Shown piece after piece: positions 7,606 through 15,177 of a stretch of DNA of 18,179 bases (positions within the stretch are counted from its first letter, which is position 1; the number at the start of each line of letters is the position of its first letter). The position numbers were made by a program, and so were the translations under genes. Under the pieces are notes generated by a model. That model worked only from the letters and a program-made list of their open reading frames with translations, made no database searches and was not told the DNA's origin. This DNA comes from Mesorhizobium sp. (GTDB lineage: Bacteria > Pseudomonadota > Alphaproteobacteria > Rhizobiales > Rhizobiaceae), in NCBI GenBank assembly GCA_030698645.1, contig JAUYMV010000472.1:1-18179 (forward strand), read 5' to 3'.

Positions 7606-8745
7606 CTAGCGCGTCAGCACGACGCCGGCGTCGGGCTTGAAGGAAATCCACGCCCGGTCGTTCCAGCTCAGCGCATCCTCGGTGATGCGCGCGCTGTTCA
7701 GGGCGCTCGCCTTGACCATCTGCCCGTCGGAAAGCTTGACATAATAGACGGTCATGTCGCCGAGATAGGCGAGATCGAATACCTCGCCTTCCATCGCGTT
7801 GACCGCTTCCTCCGGGCGGCGCGACGTCACCTTGATCTTTTCCGGGCGGATCGCGAAGGCAACCGTGTCGCCGGCGACCGCATCGCCCGCATTTTCGACG
7901 ACGATCTCGGCGCCACTGGCGCCGGTGATGCGCGCCGTGTGGTCATCCCTGGCGGCGACCTTGCCCTCGAACATGTTCACATTGCCGACGAAGCCGGCGA
8001 CGAAGCGCGAGGCAGGCGCCTCGTAGACTTCGGCCGGCGTCGCAACCTGCATGACCTCGCCCTTGTCGAGGATGGCAATGCGGTCGGCCATCGTCATGGC
8101 CTCCTCCTGATCGTGCGTGACGACCACGAAGGTGAGGCCCAGATTCTGCTGCAGGTCCATCAGCTCGAACTGGGTTTCCTCGCGCAGCTTCTTGTCGAGC
8201 GCGCCGAGCGGCTCGTCGAGCAGGAGCACCTTCGGCCGCTTGGCGACGGAGCGCGCGAGCGCCACGCGCTGGCGCTGGCCGCCGGAGAGCTGATGCGGCT
8301 TGCGCTTGGCGAACTGCTCGAGCTTGACCAGCTTCAGCATGTCGGCGACGCGCCTGTCGATCTCAGCCTTCGGCATGCCCTCCTGCTTGAGGCCGAAGGC
8401 GATGTTCTGCTCGACCGTCATGTGCGGGAACAGCGCGTAGGACTGGAACATCATGTTGACCGGCCGGCGATAGGGCGGGATGCCGCGCATGTCCTGCCCG
8501 TCGAGCAGGATGCGGCCGGAGGTCGGCTCGTCGAAGCCCGCCAACATGCGCAGGAGCGTGGACTTGCCGCAGCCCGAGGCGCCGAGAAGTGCGAAAAACT
8601 CCTTCTCGTAGATGGTCAGCGACAGATTGTTGACGGCGGTGAAGTCGCCGAACTTCTTGGTGACATTCTCGAAGACGATATACGGCTTGGCGGAGGGATC
8701 CGTCCATGGCGCGAAGCTCCGGCGAATGCTGCCCAGCGATTTCAT
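7606..8745 (-). CDS. potG: Polyamine ABC transporter ATP-binding protein PotG
   Basis: This 379-residue ATPase carries all motifs of an active ABC importer subunit: Walker A GASGCGKS (55-62), Q-loop glutamine in MMFQSYALFP (Q101), signature LSGGQRQR (153-160), Walker B VLLLDEP (173-179, catalytic E178) and switch histidine H211 in VVVTHDQEEAM. The C-terminal third is a TOBE_2-type domain (around FAIRPEKI), as in PotA/PotG. It would power uptake by PotH and PotI. The ATG at 8745 is chosen because GGAGCAGGAT precedes it and because the frame upstream from 9105 is only antisense-like overlap with potF. A hairpin terminator separates it from potF, so potGHI expression probably depends on read-through or processing. 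N-terminal PYIVFENVTKKFGDFTAV is typical for the putrescine branch. Confidence 0.95.
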   Translation of the reverse strand: MKSLGSIRRSFAPWTDPSAKPYIVFENVTKKFGDFTAVNNLSLTIYEKEFFALLGASGCGKSTLLRMLAGFDEPTSGRILLDGQDMRGIPPYRRPVNMMFQSYALFPHMTVEQNIAFGLKQEGMPKAEIDRRVADMLKLVKLEQFAKRKPHQLSGGQRQRVALARSVAKRPKVLLLDEPLGALDKKLREETQFELMDLQQNLGLTFVVVTHDQEEAMTMADRIAILDKGEVMQVATPAEVYEAPASRFVAGFVGNVNMFEGKVAARDDHTARITGASGAEIVVENAGDAVAGDTVAFAIRPEKIKVTSRRPEEAVNAMEGEVFDLAYLGDMTVYYVKLSDGQMVKASALNSARITEDALSWNDRAWISFKPDAGVVLTR

Positions 8746-8778
8746 ATCCTGCTCCGCCCCAACTCCGCCCGATTGCGA

Positions 8779-8808
8779 AAAAGCCCCGGCATCTCTGCCG
8801 GGGCTTTT
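8779..8808 (-). terminator. Intra-operon hairpin terminator between potF and potG
   Basis: A perfect 13-bp inverted repeat, AAAAGCCCCGGCA (8779-8791) / TGCCGGGGCTTTT (8796-8808), encloses a four-base loop TCTC and ends in a short T-run in both directions. It starts nine bases after the potF stop. Placed between the binding-protein gene and the ATPase/permease genes, it can partly terminate the transcript and shield the potF mRNA 3' end, giving more binding protein than membrane components. Confidence 0.85.
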
Positions 8809-8816
8809 CCTTGGTG

Positions 8817-9914
8817 TCACTGGCCCGAGACGATCTTGGTCCAGGTCCGCGTGATGATGCGCTGCGTCTTCGAATCGTAGGGCAGCGTGATGAACAGCTT
8901 GGCCATGGTGGCCTCGTCCGGATAGATCGACGGATCGTCCAGAACTTCCTTGTCCAGGACAGCCTGCGAAGCCTTGTTGCCGTTGGCGTAGAAGACGTAG
9001 TTCGACGCCTTGGCGGCGACCTCGGGCTTCATGATGTAGTTGATGAAGGCGTGCGCCTCGTCGACGTGCTTCGCGTCGGCCGGGATCGCCAGCTGGTCGA
9101 ACCACATCTCGGCGCCTTCGTTCGGAATGACGTAGGCGATCTCGACGCCCTGGTCGGCTTCCGCGGCGCGGTCGCGCGCCTGGAACATGTCGCCGGACCA
9201 GCCGACGGCGAGGCAGATGTCGCCGTTCGCCAGCGCGTTGATGTATTCCGACGAATGGAACTTGCGCACGAAGGGCCGGATGGCCAGCAGTATCTCCTCC
9301 GCCTTGGCGATCTCGGCCTGGTCACGGCTGTCCGGATTGAGGCCGAGATAGTTGAGCGCCGTCGGGATGATTTCCTGCGGCGCGTCCAGCATGTAGACGC
9401 CGCATTCGTTGAGCTTGGCCATGGCGGCCGGATCGAAGATGGTCTTCCAGCTGTCGATCTTGTCGACGCCGAGCACTTCCTTGACCTTCTTGACGTTGTA
9501 TCCGATGCCGGTCGTGCCCCACATGTAGTTGACCGAGTAGGCGTTGTCCGGATCGTATTTCGCCGTCTGCGTCGCGACGACATCCCACATGTTGGAGATG
9601 TTCGGCAGCTTCGCCTTGTCGAGCTTCTGGAACACGCCGGCCTCGATCTGACGCGACAGGAAGGCGCCGGACGGAACGACAACGTCGTAGCCGGTGCCGC
9701 CCGCGAGCAGCTTGGTCTCCAGAATCTCGTTGGAATCGAACACGTCGTAGACGACCTTGATGCCGGTTTCCTTGGTGAAGTCGGCGAGGATGGTGTCGTC
9801 GATATAGTCGGACCAGTTGTAGACGTTGACGACCTTGTCCTGTGCCGCGGCCGCCACCGTCCACAGGGCGGCGAGCGCCGACACGGCGGTCAGCAGAGTC
9901 GATTTGCGTAACAT
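8817..9914 (-). CDS. potF: Polyamine-binding periplasmic protein PotF
   Basis: This 365-residue protein starts with a classical signal peptide (MLRKSTLLTAVSALAALWTV, then AAAA, with cleavage probably near residue 24). The mature chain opens with VVNVYNWSDYID, the hallmark of spermidine/putrescine-binding proteins. Polyamine-contact regions of the PotF/PotD family are recognisable: NWSDY, VGWSGDMFQARDRA (Trp and Asp) and EMWFDQLAIP (Asp). It would capture putrescine or a related polyamine in the periplasm and deliver it to PotGHI. The ATG at 9914 is chosen over 9938 because AGGAG lies six bases upstream and because the signal peptide then begins directly with a basic n-region. It is first in the leftward operon and is followed by a terminator hairpin. 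I see no convincing promoter in the 184-base gap upstream. Confidence 0.94.
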   Translation of the reverse strand: MLRKSTLLTAVSALAALWTVAAAAQDKVVNVYNWSDYIDDTILADFTKETGIKVVYDVFDSNEILETKLLAGGTGYDVVVPSGAFLSRQIEAGVFQKLDKAKLPNISNMWDVVATQTAKYDPDNAYSVNYMWGTTGIGYNVKKVKEVLGVDKIDSWKTIFDPAAMAKLNECGVYMLDAPQEIIPTALNYLGLNPDSRDQAEIAKAEEILLAIRPFVRKFHSSEYINALANGDICLAVGWSGDMFQARDRAAEADQGVEIAYVIPNEGAEMWFDQLAIPADAKHVDEAHAFINYIMKPEVAAKASNYVFYANGNKASQAVLDKEVLDDPSIYPDEATMAKLFITLPYDSKTQRIITRTWTKIVSGQ

Positions 9915-10098
9915 GATTGCTCCTGTGTCTGACCCCATTCCCGGCTCGCATAGAGTGCCACGGCCGGGTATGCGATCAGCCTATTGGCCTTTTTGCAGTG
10001 CGACAAGCGCGAATTTCCCGGCCCTTGCCGCAACGCATGGGCGCATTGGCCAACGCGTCTTGGGTAGCCGTTCGCAGGCGCAATTGCCTCGAAAACGT

Positions 10099-11064
10099 TC
10101 AGTTCGGGGACGGCATGCCGGTTACGCCGGGGCGCACCGGGCGCGACTGGCGGCGGAATTCCAGGCCGATATGAGCCAGCAGCGCGATGAAGATGACGGC
10201 GCCGCCGGCGATGGTGCGGGCGGATGGCGTCTCGGCGTGAATGAGCCAGACCCAGATCGGGCCGAGCACCGTTTCGAGCGTGCCGAGGAGCGCGGCGAAC
10301 GCCGCCGGAATCAGTCTCGCTCCGGTGGCGAACAGAGCGAGGCCAAGGCCGAGATTGAGCGCGCCGAACGCGAACAGCCACGCCATATCCGGCGCGCTGA
10401 CCGCGAAGGCGGACGCCTGCGTCGCGGCGAAGCTCGCGGCGATCAACGTGCCCAGACAGGTCGCGGGCGTCATGCGAACGTGCGCGAAGCGCCGCGTGAT
10501 AACGGTCGCGGTCGAGAACGCGACGGCGATGAGGAGCGCCAGCCCGTCGCCGATCGGCGAGACCTCGCCATTGAACGAGTCGGAGACCATGATGGCGACA
10601 CCGACGATGACGGCGCCGATCGCCGCCCAGGTGGCCAGAGAGACCCGCTCGCGAAACAGGATCCAGCCCATCAGCGCCGCCAGCAGCGGCACGCCGGCCT
10701 GCATGAGCACGATGTTGGCGACCGTCGTATAGGCAAGCGCGACGACGAAGCTGGTCGACGCGGTGGCAAAGCAGAACGCCACCGCGACGCCGGGCACGCC
10801 CATGCGGCGGAACAGGGCGATCGTGCCCGCGACGCCGTCGCGCCAGAACATGAAGCCCAACAGAAACGCCGCCGCGAAGACCGAACGCCAGAACACCACG
10901 GTCCAGCTGTCGCCGGCGTCGATGAAACGCGCGATGGCGCCGCCGAAGCTCCAGAAGATCGCTGACAATGCGACGAGCACGAAGCCGAGCCGCTCGTCGG
11001 CAGGCGCCGCGCGCGGCAGGGCGCCGTCCGGAACAATGCCAACAGAGGCGGTTTTCTCGTGCAT
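10099..11064 (-). CDS. DMT-family (EamA) membrane transporter
   Basis: This 321-residue protein has about ten hydrophobic helices arranged as two EamA repeats. The first spans roughly residues 28-160 and the second 170-300. Characteristic features are the N-terminal FWSFGGAIARFI, TVANIVLMQAGVPLLAALMG at the end of the first half and the matching LIPAAFAALLGTLETVLGPIW in the second. Members of the drug/metabolite transporter family mostly export small metabolites or amino acids; the substrate cannot be told here. The start at 11064 has only a weak ribosome site (CTGGA), but no later Met fits before the first helix. It is probably monocistronic: 184 bases separate it from potF, and it is divergent from the MsrQ-like gene across 128 bases that contain a perfect 7-bp hairpin. 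Confidence 0.9.
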   Translation of the reverse strand: MHEKTASVGIVPDGALPRAAPADERLGFVLVALSAIFWSFGGAIARFIDAGDSWTVVFWRSVFAAAFLLGFMFWRDGVAGTIALFRRMGVPGVAVAFCFATASTSFVVALAYTTVANIVLMQAGVPLLAALMGWILFRERVSLATWAAIGAVIVGVAIMVSDSFNGEVSPIGDGLALLIAVAFSTATVITRRFAHVRMTPATCLGTLIAASFAATQASAFAVSAPDMAWLFAFGALNLGLGLALFATGARLIPAAFAALLGTLETVLGPIWVWLIHAETPSARTIAGGAVIFIALLAHIGLEFRRQSRPVRPGVTGMPSPN

Positions 11065-11088
11065 CGGTCCAGCGATCGGTTTGACCTC

Positions 11089-11107
11089 GCGCCGGATGGA
11101 CCGGCGC
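11089..11107. repeat. Short perfect inverted repeat in the divergent promoter region
   Basis: GCGCCGG (11089-11095) and CCGGCGC (11101-11107) form a perfect 7-bp stem with five unpaired bases. It lies between the DMT transporter start and the MsrQ-like gene start and has no T-run, so it is not a standard terminator. It may be a binding site or 5'-leader hairpin, or chance in GC-rich DNA. Confidence 0.4.
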
Positions 11108-11192
11108 CGGGAATCTGCCTATGCCGTTAGAGCAGACCGCACCGCATGGCGTGGTCCAGCACCTGGTTTGATATGTGGCACGAGGAGCCGGA

Positions 11193-11798
11193 ATGCCGGA
11201 CGAGCGATCGGTCGACTGGTCGCGCGCGCTGTGGAGAACGGCGCTTGCCCTGCCCGCCCTGGTCATGATCGCGCCGGTACTTTCCGGTGGCGAGCCGTGG
11301 CGCCAAGCGATCCGTCCAACCGGCGAATTCGGCGCCATGCTGCTGATCGCCGCGCTGGCAATTTCGCCGTTGCAGACGATACTGCCGAATGCCGCGTGGG
11401 TCGCATGGCTGCGACACCGGCGGCGGGACATCGGGCTGGCGGCCTTCCTCTATACGCTGCTGCACCTGATCGTGTTTTCCGCGAGCATCGGCCGCCTGGA
11501 CTGGATCGTGCAGGGGATCGCATTCGCCTCGATGTGGACGGGCTGGCTGGCGTTCGGGTTGCTCGCGGCGGTCGCGGCAATCTCCAACGAAGGCGCGATG
11601 CGCCGGCTCGGCCCTTGGTGGAAGCGTGTCCAGCGCCTGGCCTATCCGGCGGCGCTGTTGACGCTGGCGCACTGGCTGCTGCTCACGCGGAGTCCGGTCG
11701 AGGGGCTGCTCTACTTCGCCCCGCTGACTCTGTTGCAGGCGCTCCGCGTCTGGATCACACTGCGCGCGCAGTTGCGAACCGAGCGGGACAGACCATGA
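11193..11798 (+). CDS. MsrQ-like ferric-reductase-type haem membrane protein
   Basis: This 201-residue integral membrane protein has about six hydrophobic segments and resembles MsrQ, the haem b subunit that passes electrons from quinol to the periplasmic methionine sulfoxide reductase MsrP. Matching elements are TGEFGAMLLIAALAISPL (43-60), RRDIGLAAFLYTLLHLIVF with H91, and WKRVQRLAYPAALLTLAHWL with H160. In MsrQ two histidines 13 residues apart are expected in the last element; here the first is glutamine (Q147). No msrP lies beside it. The ATG at 11193 is chosen because GAGGAG lies six bases upstream; a GTG at 11175 is possible. Its stop overlaps the next gene's start by four bases (ATGA), so it is probably translationally coupled to the quinone oxidoreductase. 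The identity as a ferric-reductase-like transmembrane protein is firm; the MsrQ function is inferred. Confidence 0.75.
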   Translation: MPDERSVDWSRALWRTALALPALVMIAPVLSGGEPWRQAIRPTGEFGAMLLIAALAISPLQTILPNAAWVAWLRHRRRDIGLAAFLYTLLHLIVFSASIGRLDWIVQGIAFASMWTGWLAFGLLAAVAAISNEGAMRRLGPWWKRVQRLAYPAALLTLAHWLLLTRSPVEGLLYFAPLTLLQALRVWITLRAQLRTERDRP

Positions 11799-12772
11799 AA
11801 GCAGCCTGGTGCGAGAGGAACGGGGCGGCCCGCAGTGTGCTGACCGTCGGCGAGATGGCGACGCCAGAGCCGGGGCCGGGCGAGGTCAGGGTCCGGGTGC
11901 ACGCCTCCGGGGCAAACCCGTCGGACGTCAAGAGCCGTCGCGGTCGGCCGCTGATCGCGCCGCGCATCGTCCCGCACAGCGACGGAGCGGGCGAGATCGA
12001 CGCGGTCGGCAAGGGAATCGACCACAGCCGCACGGGCGAGCGCGTCTGGCTGTGGAACGCGCAATGGAAGCGCGCCTTCGGCACGGCGGCGGAGTATTGC
12101 GTGCTGCCCTCCGAGCAGGCCGTGCGGCTGCCGCCCAACGTGCCGTTCGTCTGCGGGGCCTGCCTCGGCATCCCCGCGCTTACCGCGATCCAGGCGCTGC
12201 GGCTGCACGGCAACATCACCGGCAAGACCCTGCTCGTCACCGGCGCCGGCTCTTCGGTCGGGCACTATGTGACGCAGATCGCCAAGCTGCGCGGCGCGCG
12301 CGTGATCGGCACGGCATCGGAGGCAAAGGCCGACCATGCGCGGGCGGCGGGCGCCGATTTCGTCATCGACTACCAGAAGAAGGACGTCGCCAAGGTCGCC
12401 AAGGACCTGACGCAGGGCAAGGGCGTCGACGGCATCGTCGACATGGACCTGTCATCGACCGCGCTGCTGATCGCGGCGGCCGTCATGGCGCCGCATGGAA
12501 CGGCGGTGTGCTATGGCTCCAACGTGGCGGCGGACGTGCCGATTTCGTTCCCGGCCATGCTTTGGAATTCCTACGCCCTGAAGGCGTTCCTGGTCTACGA
12601 ACTGACGCCGGACGACCGGCGCGCGGCGATCGCCGATCTGACCGCCATGCTGGAATCCGGGTCGCTGAAACACGCCATCGGCCCGCGCTTCCTGCTGCGC
12701 GACATCGCCGCGGCGCATGAGGCGGTCGAGGGCGGCAAGGCGGTCGGGAACGTGGTGGTGGATGTGGGGTGA
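11795..12772 (+). CDS. NADPH:quinone oxidoreductase-like protein (zinc-free MDR family)
   Basis: This 325-residue medium-chain dehydrogenase/reductase has the GroES-like N-terminal domain (about residues 1-125, with VRVRVHASGANPSDVKSRRG) and a Rossmann nucleotide-binding domain with the fingerprint VTGAGSSVGHYVTQIAKLRG (148-167). The region between the two lacks the cysteine cluster of a structural zinc site, which fits zeta-crystallin/quinone-oxidoreductase-type enzymes that use NADPH to reduce quinones or enones. The substrate is unknown. Its ATG overlaps the TGA of the MsrQ-like gene (ATGA), and its own TGA overlaps a possible GTG start of the next small gene (GTGA), so these lie in one transcript. 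The N-terminus MKAAWCERNG is typical of the family and supports this start. Confidence 0.9.
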   Translation: MKAAWCERNGAARSVLTVGEMATPEPGPGEVRVRVHASGANPSDVKSRRGRPLIAPRIVPHSDGAGEIDAVGKGIDHSRTGERVWLWNAQWKRAFGTAAEYCVLPSEQAVRLPPNVPFVCGACLGIPALTAIQALRLHGNITGKTLLVTGAGSSVGHYVTQIAKLRGARVIGTASEAKADHARAAGADFVIDYQKKDVAKVAKDLTQGKGVDGIVDMDLSSTALLIAAAVMAPHGTAVCYGSNVAADVPISFPAMLWNSYALKAFLVYELTPDDRRAAIADLTAMLESGSLKHAIGPRFLLRDIAAAHEAVEGGKAVGNVVVDVG

Positions 12773-12780
12773 AGCTCAAC

Positions 12781-12993
12781 ATGAACAGTGCGCGCGATAT
12801 CCATGATCCGGCCGAGGAGCCGGACTTGACGGACGATGAGGTGACGCTCCTGTTCGCCAATGCTGAGTTCCGAAGCAAGATCGACAAACGCATCATTGAA
12901 GCTGAGGCGCGGGGTGGCGCCGTCCCGCATGACGAGTTCATGGCTCAGCTTCGGGAGCGGCACCTAACTTTGCGGAAAGTGACTCAGTCTTGA
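12781..12993 (+). CDS. Small acidic hypothetical protein, antitoxin-like
   Basis: This protein has about 70 residues. It has an acidic N-terminus (DPAEEPDLTDDEVTLLF) and a helical, charged second half, KIDKRIIEAEARGGAVPHDE followed by FMAQLRERHL. The second half is reminiscent of the C-terminal half of small addiction-module antitoxins, but the resemblance is weak and no toxin gene follows; the next gene is on the other strand. Two starts are possible: the ATG at 12781, with GGTGA eight bases upstream, or the GTG at 12769, which overlaps the stop of the quinone oxidoreductase gene by four bases. Either way it is probably translated from the same transcript. Its 3' end overlaps the convergent gene by ten bases. 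Its GC content looks lower by eye than that of the flanking genes. Confidence 0.6.
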   Translation: MNSARDIHDPAEEPDLTDDEVTLLFANAEFRSKIDKRIIEAEARGGAVPHDEFMAQLRERHLTLRKVTQS

Positions 12994-13568
12994 AACGTGA
13001 CGACAACTAGCCGTCTCTTGGGGATCACCAGAAGCTTGCCGTCGCGCCTCTGGGAAAAATAGCTTCCTGCTTCACGCGTATCCTGGGTAAGGGCGGATCG
13101 TAGTCCTCGATCGAGGGACATGCAGTCGAGACCGCCTGAAGGATTGCCTTCAAAGTACCACTCCGTCGGCCACGGCGTTTCCCGCCAAGGCTGATACGAA
13201 AAAGATTCATGGCCCTCAGACCCGGGCGGATAACCACGCCCGTATCGCGCATCGGCCAAGGCGTCCAAACCCTCGATCGCAATTCGCGCCGCGACCGCGT
13301 CGCTCATCTCGAAGACCGCGCCCCCACACGAGTCGACAGGTCCGATTGAGAGCAAACCCTCGACCATCCCCGGCCGGGTGCTGACGACAATCCTACGCAG
13401 GGGACCGAACTCTTGCGGAATGCGCTTCGCGAGGTGATCTGCCTGCCACGACACAAGGGGGTTCGAGATCGGTGTGTGCACGACGCTCCACAAGCCGAGA
13501 CCGCCAAGGCCGAAGATGGCTATCAGAAGCACCGCGGCTAAAGTGTCTCTCCATCTCGATCGGTTCAT
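12984..13568 (-). CDS. Membrane-anchored hypothetical protein
   Basis: I do not recognise this 194-residue protein. It has a short basic N-terminus (MNRSRWRD) and one hydrophobic segment at about residues 9-30 (TLAAVLLIAIFGLGGLGLW), so it is either anchored in the inner membrane with the rest outside or an exported protein with a long signal. The remaining chain is soluble, contains only two cysteines (C81 and C149) that could form a disulfide in the periplasm, and has an aromatic/proline-rich patch, SYQPWRETPWPTEWYF (124-139). The ATG at 13568 has GGAG about nine bases upstream. The stop lies within the end of the convergent small gene. Codon use appears less GC-biased than that of its neighbours, which would fit a recent arrival. 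Confidence 0.65.
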   Translation of the reverse strand: MNRSRWRDTLAAVLLIAIFGLGGLGLWSVVHTPISNPLVSWQADHLAKRIPQEFGPLRRIVVSTRPGMVEGLLSIGPVDSCGGAVFEMSDAVAARIAIEGLDALADARYGRGYPPGSEGHESFSYQPWRETPWPTEWYFEGNPSGGLDCMSLDRGLRSALTQDTREAGSYFSQRRDGKLLVIPKRRLVVVTFQD

Positions 13569-13593
13569 GGGATCATTCTCCAGGCCAAGCCAC

Positions 13594-15042
13594 TCACCTG
13601 AAATCGAACGCGCTCAGGCCCGTCACCATCTCGTCGAGGCCAAGCGGACGGGTCACGGGCGGTTCGGCGCGGGCGAGGCAGCCGGCGCGTTCGCAGAGGC
13701 GGCAGACCGGACCGACCGGCGTCGCCGGCACGTGGCCGGGCCGCGCGGCGGTTCCCGGAGCGGCGCCCGGAAGGGCGGCACCATAGACGATCTCGTCCTT
13801 GAAGCCGATGTCGCAGCCGAGGAGCAGCGCGGTGCGGCGCGGGCGTTCGTTGAAGGCGCCCTGCGGGCCCTCCAGCGTGCGCGCGATGCAGAGAAACTCC
13901 GCGCCGTCCGGCATCTCGACCGCCTCGACCAGGATCTGGCCGGGCTGGCCGAAGGCGGCGTGCACGGGGAGCTTCGGACAACCGCCGCCGAAGCGGCTCT
14001 GTGGAAAGCCCTGGGCGCCGGCCTTGCGGAAGCGATGGCCGGCATTGTCGACCTCCAGCATGAAGAAGGGCAGGCCGGCTGAGCCCGGTCGCTGCAGCAT
14101 GGTGAGCCGGTTGGCCGCCTGCTCGAAGGACACGCCGAAGCGCGAGCGCAGCACGTCGATGTCGTAGCGCGCGCGGACGGCGGCCGCCTGGAACGCGGCG
14201 TAAGGCATCATAAGCGCGTGCGCGGCATAGCGGCCGAGTTCGAAGCGGGCGAGTCGGCGCGCCTCGTCGGAGGACAGCTTCAGCGCCTGGATCTCGGCCG
14301 CGACGGCCACGGTCATGCGGATCAGGCAGGCCTCCATGGCGATCTCGCGCAGCTGATCGAACGGCGACAGGCGCTCCGAGATGAACAGGCGCTGCGAATG
14401 GCGGTCGTAGCGCCGGCGCCAGTTCGGCATGGTGGCGACCGGCAGGACGCGCACGACGATGCCGTATTCGCGTTTCAGCCAGGCCTTGAGGGCGCCGACC
14501 AGATCGTCGCCCGGCTGCAGCAGGGTGGTGAAGGCATCGGCCTCTTCCTCGAGACTGGCGAAATGGTTCGGCCGCCGCTCGAAGACTTCGTGCACCTCAT
14601 CGATCGGCAGGCGGGCCGAGGACAAGGCGGTGGCGCGGCCGTCGCGCGCGAGCATCTCGGACAGATCGGATAGCCGGGCCGCCTGCTCGCGATAGGCGCG
14701 GAACAGTTTGATCACCGCCGAGGAGACGTTGGGGGCGGCTTCGGCGATTTCGAGAAGCTCCTGGTCGCCGGGCAGTTCGCCGGCAAGCAGGGGGTCGGCG
14801 AAGACCTCGCGCAACTGCGAGACGGTGCCGCCGGCCTCGGCCTGCAACTCGTCCGGCTCGACCTTGTAGACGGAGGCGAGCTTGAGGATCAGCTGCACGG
14901 TCAGCGGTCGCTGGTTGCGCTCGATCAGGTTCAGATAGGAGGGCGAGATTCCGAGGCCCTCGGCCATCGCGGTCTGGGTCAGGCCCTTGGCGTTGCGGAT
15001 GCGCCTGATGCGCGGTCCGGCGAAGATCTTCTGCTCAGCCAT
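13594..15042 (-). CDS. ScfR/RamB-like XRE-family transcriptional regulator (short-chain fatty acyl regulator family)
   Basis: This 482-residue protein starts with an XRE helix-turn-helix (about residues 10-66, with LTQTAMAEGLGISPSYLNLI at 21-40). A middle region matches the ImmA/IrrE-like position but has no HExxH metal motif (LREIAMEACLIRM sits there), so it should be a sensor domain and not an active protease. The C-terminal domain is DUF2083-like, with scattered cysteines including GGCPKLP and the closing VCRLCERAGC. This architecture is that of RamB/ScfR regulators of acetate, propionate and glyoxylate-bypass genes; the cysteine-rich tail may sense acyl-CoA or redox state, which is inference. 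It is divergent from aceA across 216 bases with repeated half-sites, the expected position for a local regulator. The ribosome site is modest (AAGG, about nine bases upstream). Confidence 0.88.
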   Translation of the reverse strand: MAEQKIFAGPRIRRIRNAKGLTQTAMAEGLGISPSYLNLIERNQRPLTVQLILKLASVYKVEPDELQAEAGGTVSQLREVFADPLLAGELPGDQELLEIAEAAPNVSSAVIKLFRAYREQAARLSDLSEMLARDGRATALSSARLPIDEVHEVFERRPNHFASLEEEADAFTTLLQPGDDLVGALKAWLKREYGIVVRVLPVATMPNWRRRYDRHSQRLFISERLSPFDQLREIAMEACLIRMTVAVAAEIQALKLSSDEARRLARFELGRYAAHALMMPYAAFQAAAVRARYDIDVLRSRFGVSFEQAANRLTMLQRPGSAGLPFFMLEVDNAGHRFRKAGAQGFPQSRFGGGCPKLPVHAAFGQPGQILVEAVEMPDGAEFLCIARTLEGPQGAFNERPRRTALLLGCDIGFKDEIVYGAALPGAAPGTAARPGHVPATPVGPVCRLCERAGCLARAEPPVTRPLGLDEMVTGLSAFDFR

Positions 15043-15053
15043 GGCTGCCAGCC

Positions 15054-15160
15054 TTTACACGTTTTTCACAAACTCGCAGGCGCGGTTCGTGACAAGATTT
15101 ACAATTTTACAGGCCAAGTTCGTAAATCACAAGACAGGATTACCCTGAACTTTGAGCAAA
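15054..15160. promoter_or_regulatory. Operator-like repeats in the scfR-like / aceA divergent region
   Basis: GTTCGTGA (15085-15092) recurs as GTTCGTAA (15118-15125), a spacing of 33 bp or about three helical turns, and TCACAAAC (15066-15073) is the inverted copy with one mismatch. GATTTAC (15096-15102) / GTAAATC (15122-15128) is a further perfect 7-bp inverted repeat, and TTTACA occurs at 15054, 15098 and 15106. TTTGAGCAAA (15151-15160) is a TTTG-N2-CAAA palindrome reminiscent of half-sites described for actinobacterial RamB. Which of these is the real operator is unknown. Confidence 0.45.
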
Positions 15161-15177
15161 ATCCGGGAATATCCTCG

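Noticed and set aside
6604..8880. A 758-codon plus-strand frame across the potI-potH-potG region, and another at 8706-9911 opposite potF
   Set aside because: Low-complexity, His/Asp/Arg-rich products typical of antisense frames; both cross clear Pot genes and the hairpin terminator.
9915..9965. Sigma-54-like TGGCAC upstream of potF on the minus strand, and a similar TGGCACG before the MsrQ-like gene on the plus strand
   Set aside because: The GG and GC elements are not ten bases apart with a TTGC block in either case, so the consensus is not met.
10020..10098. Terminator for the DMT transporter in the gap before potF
   Set aside because: Only a short AGGC/GCCT stem and a loop-less TTGGCCAA palindrome are present, with no T-run; not convincing.
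12781..13568. Toxin-antitoxin pair
   Set aside because: The two genes are convergent on opposite strands and the larger product is a membrane-anchored protein with no toxin fold that I recognise.
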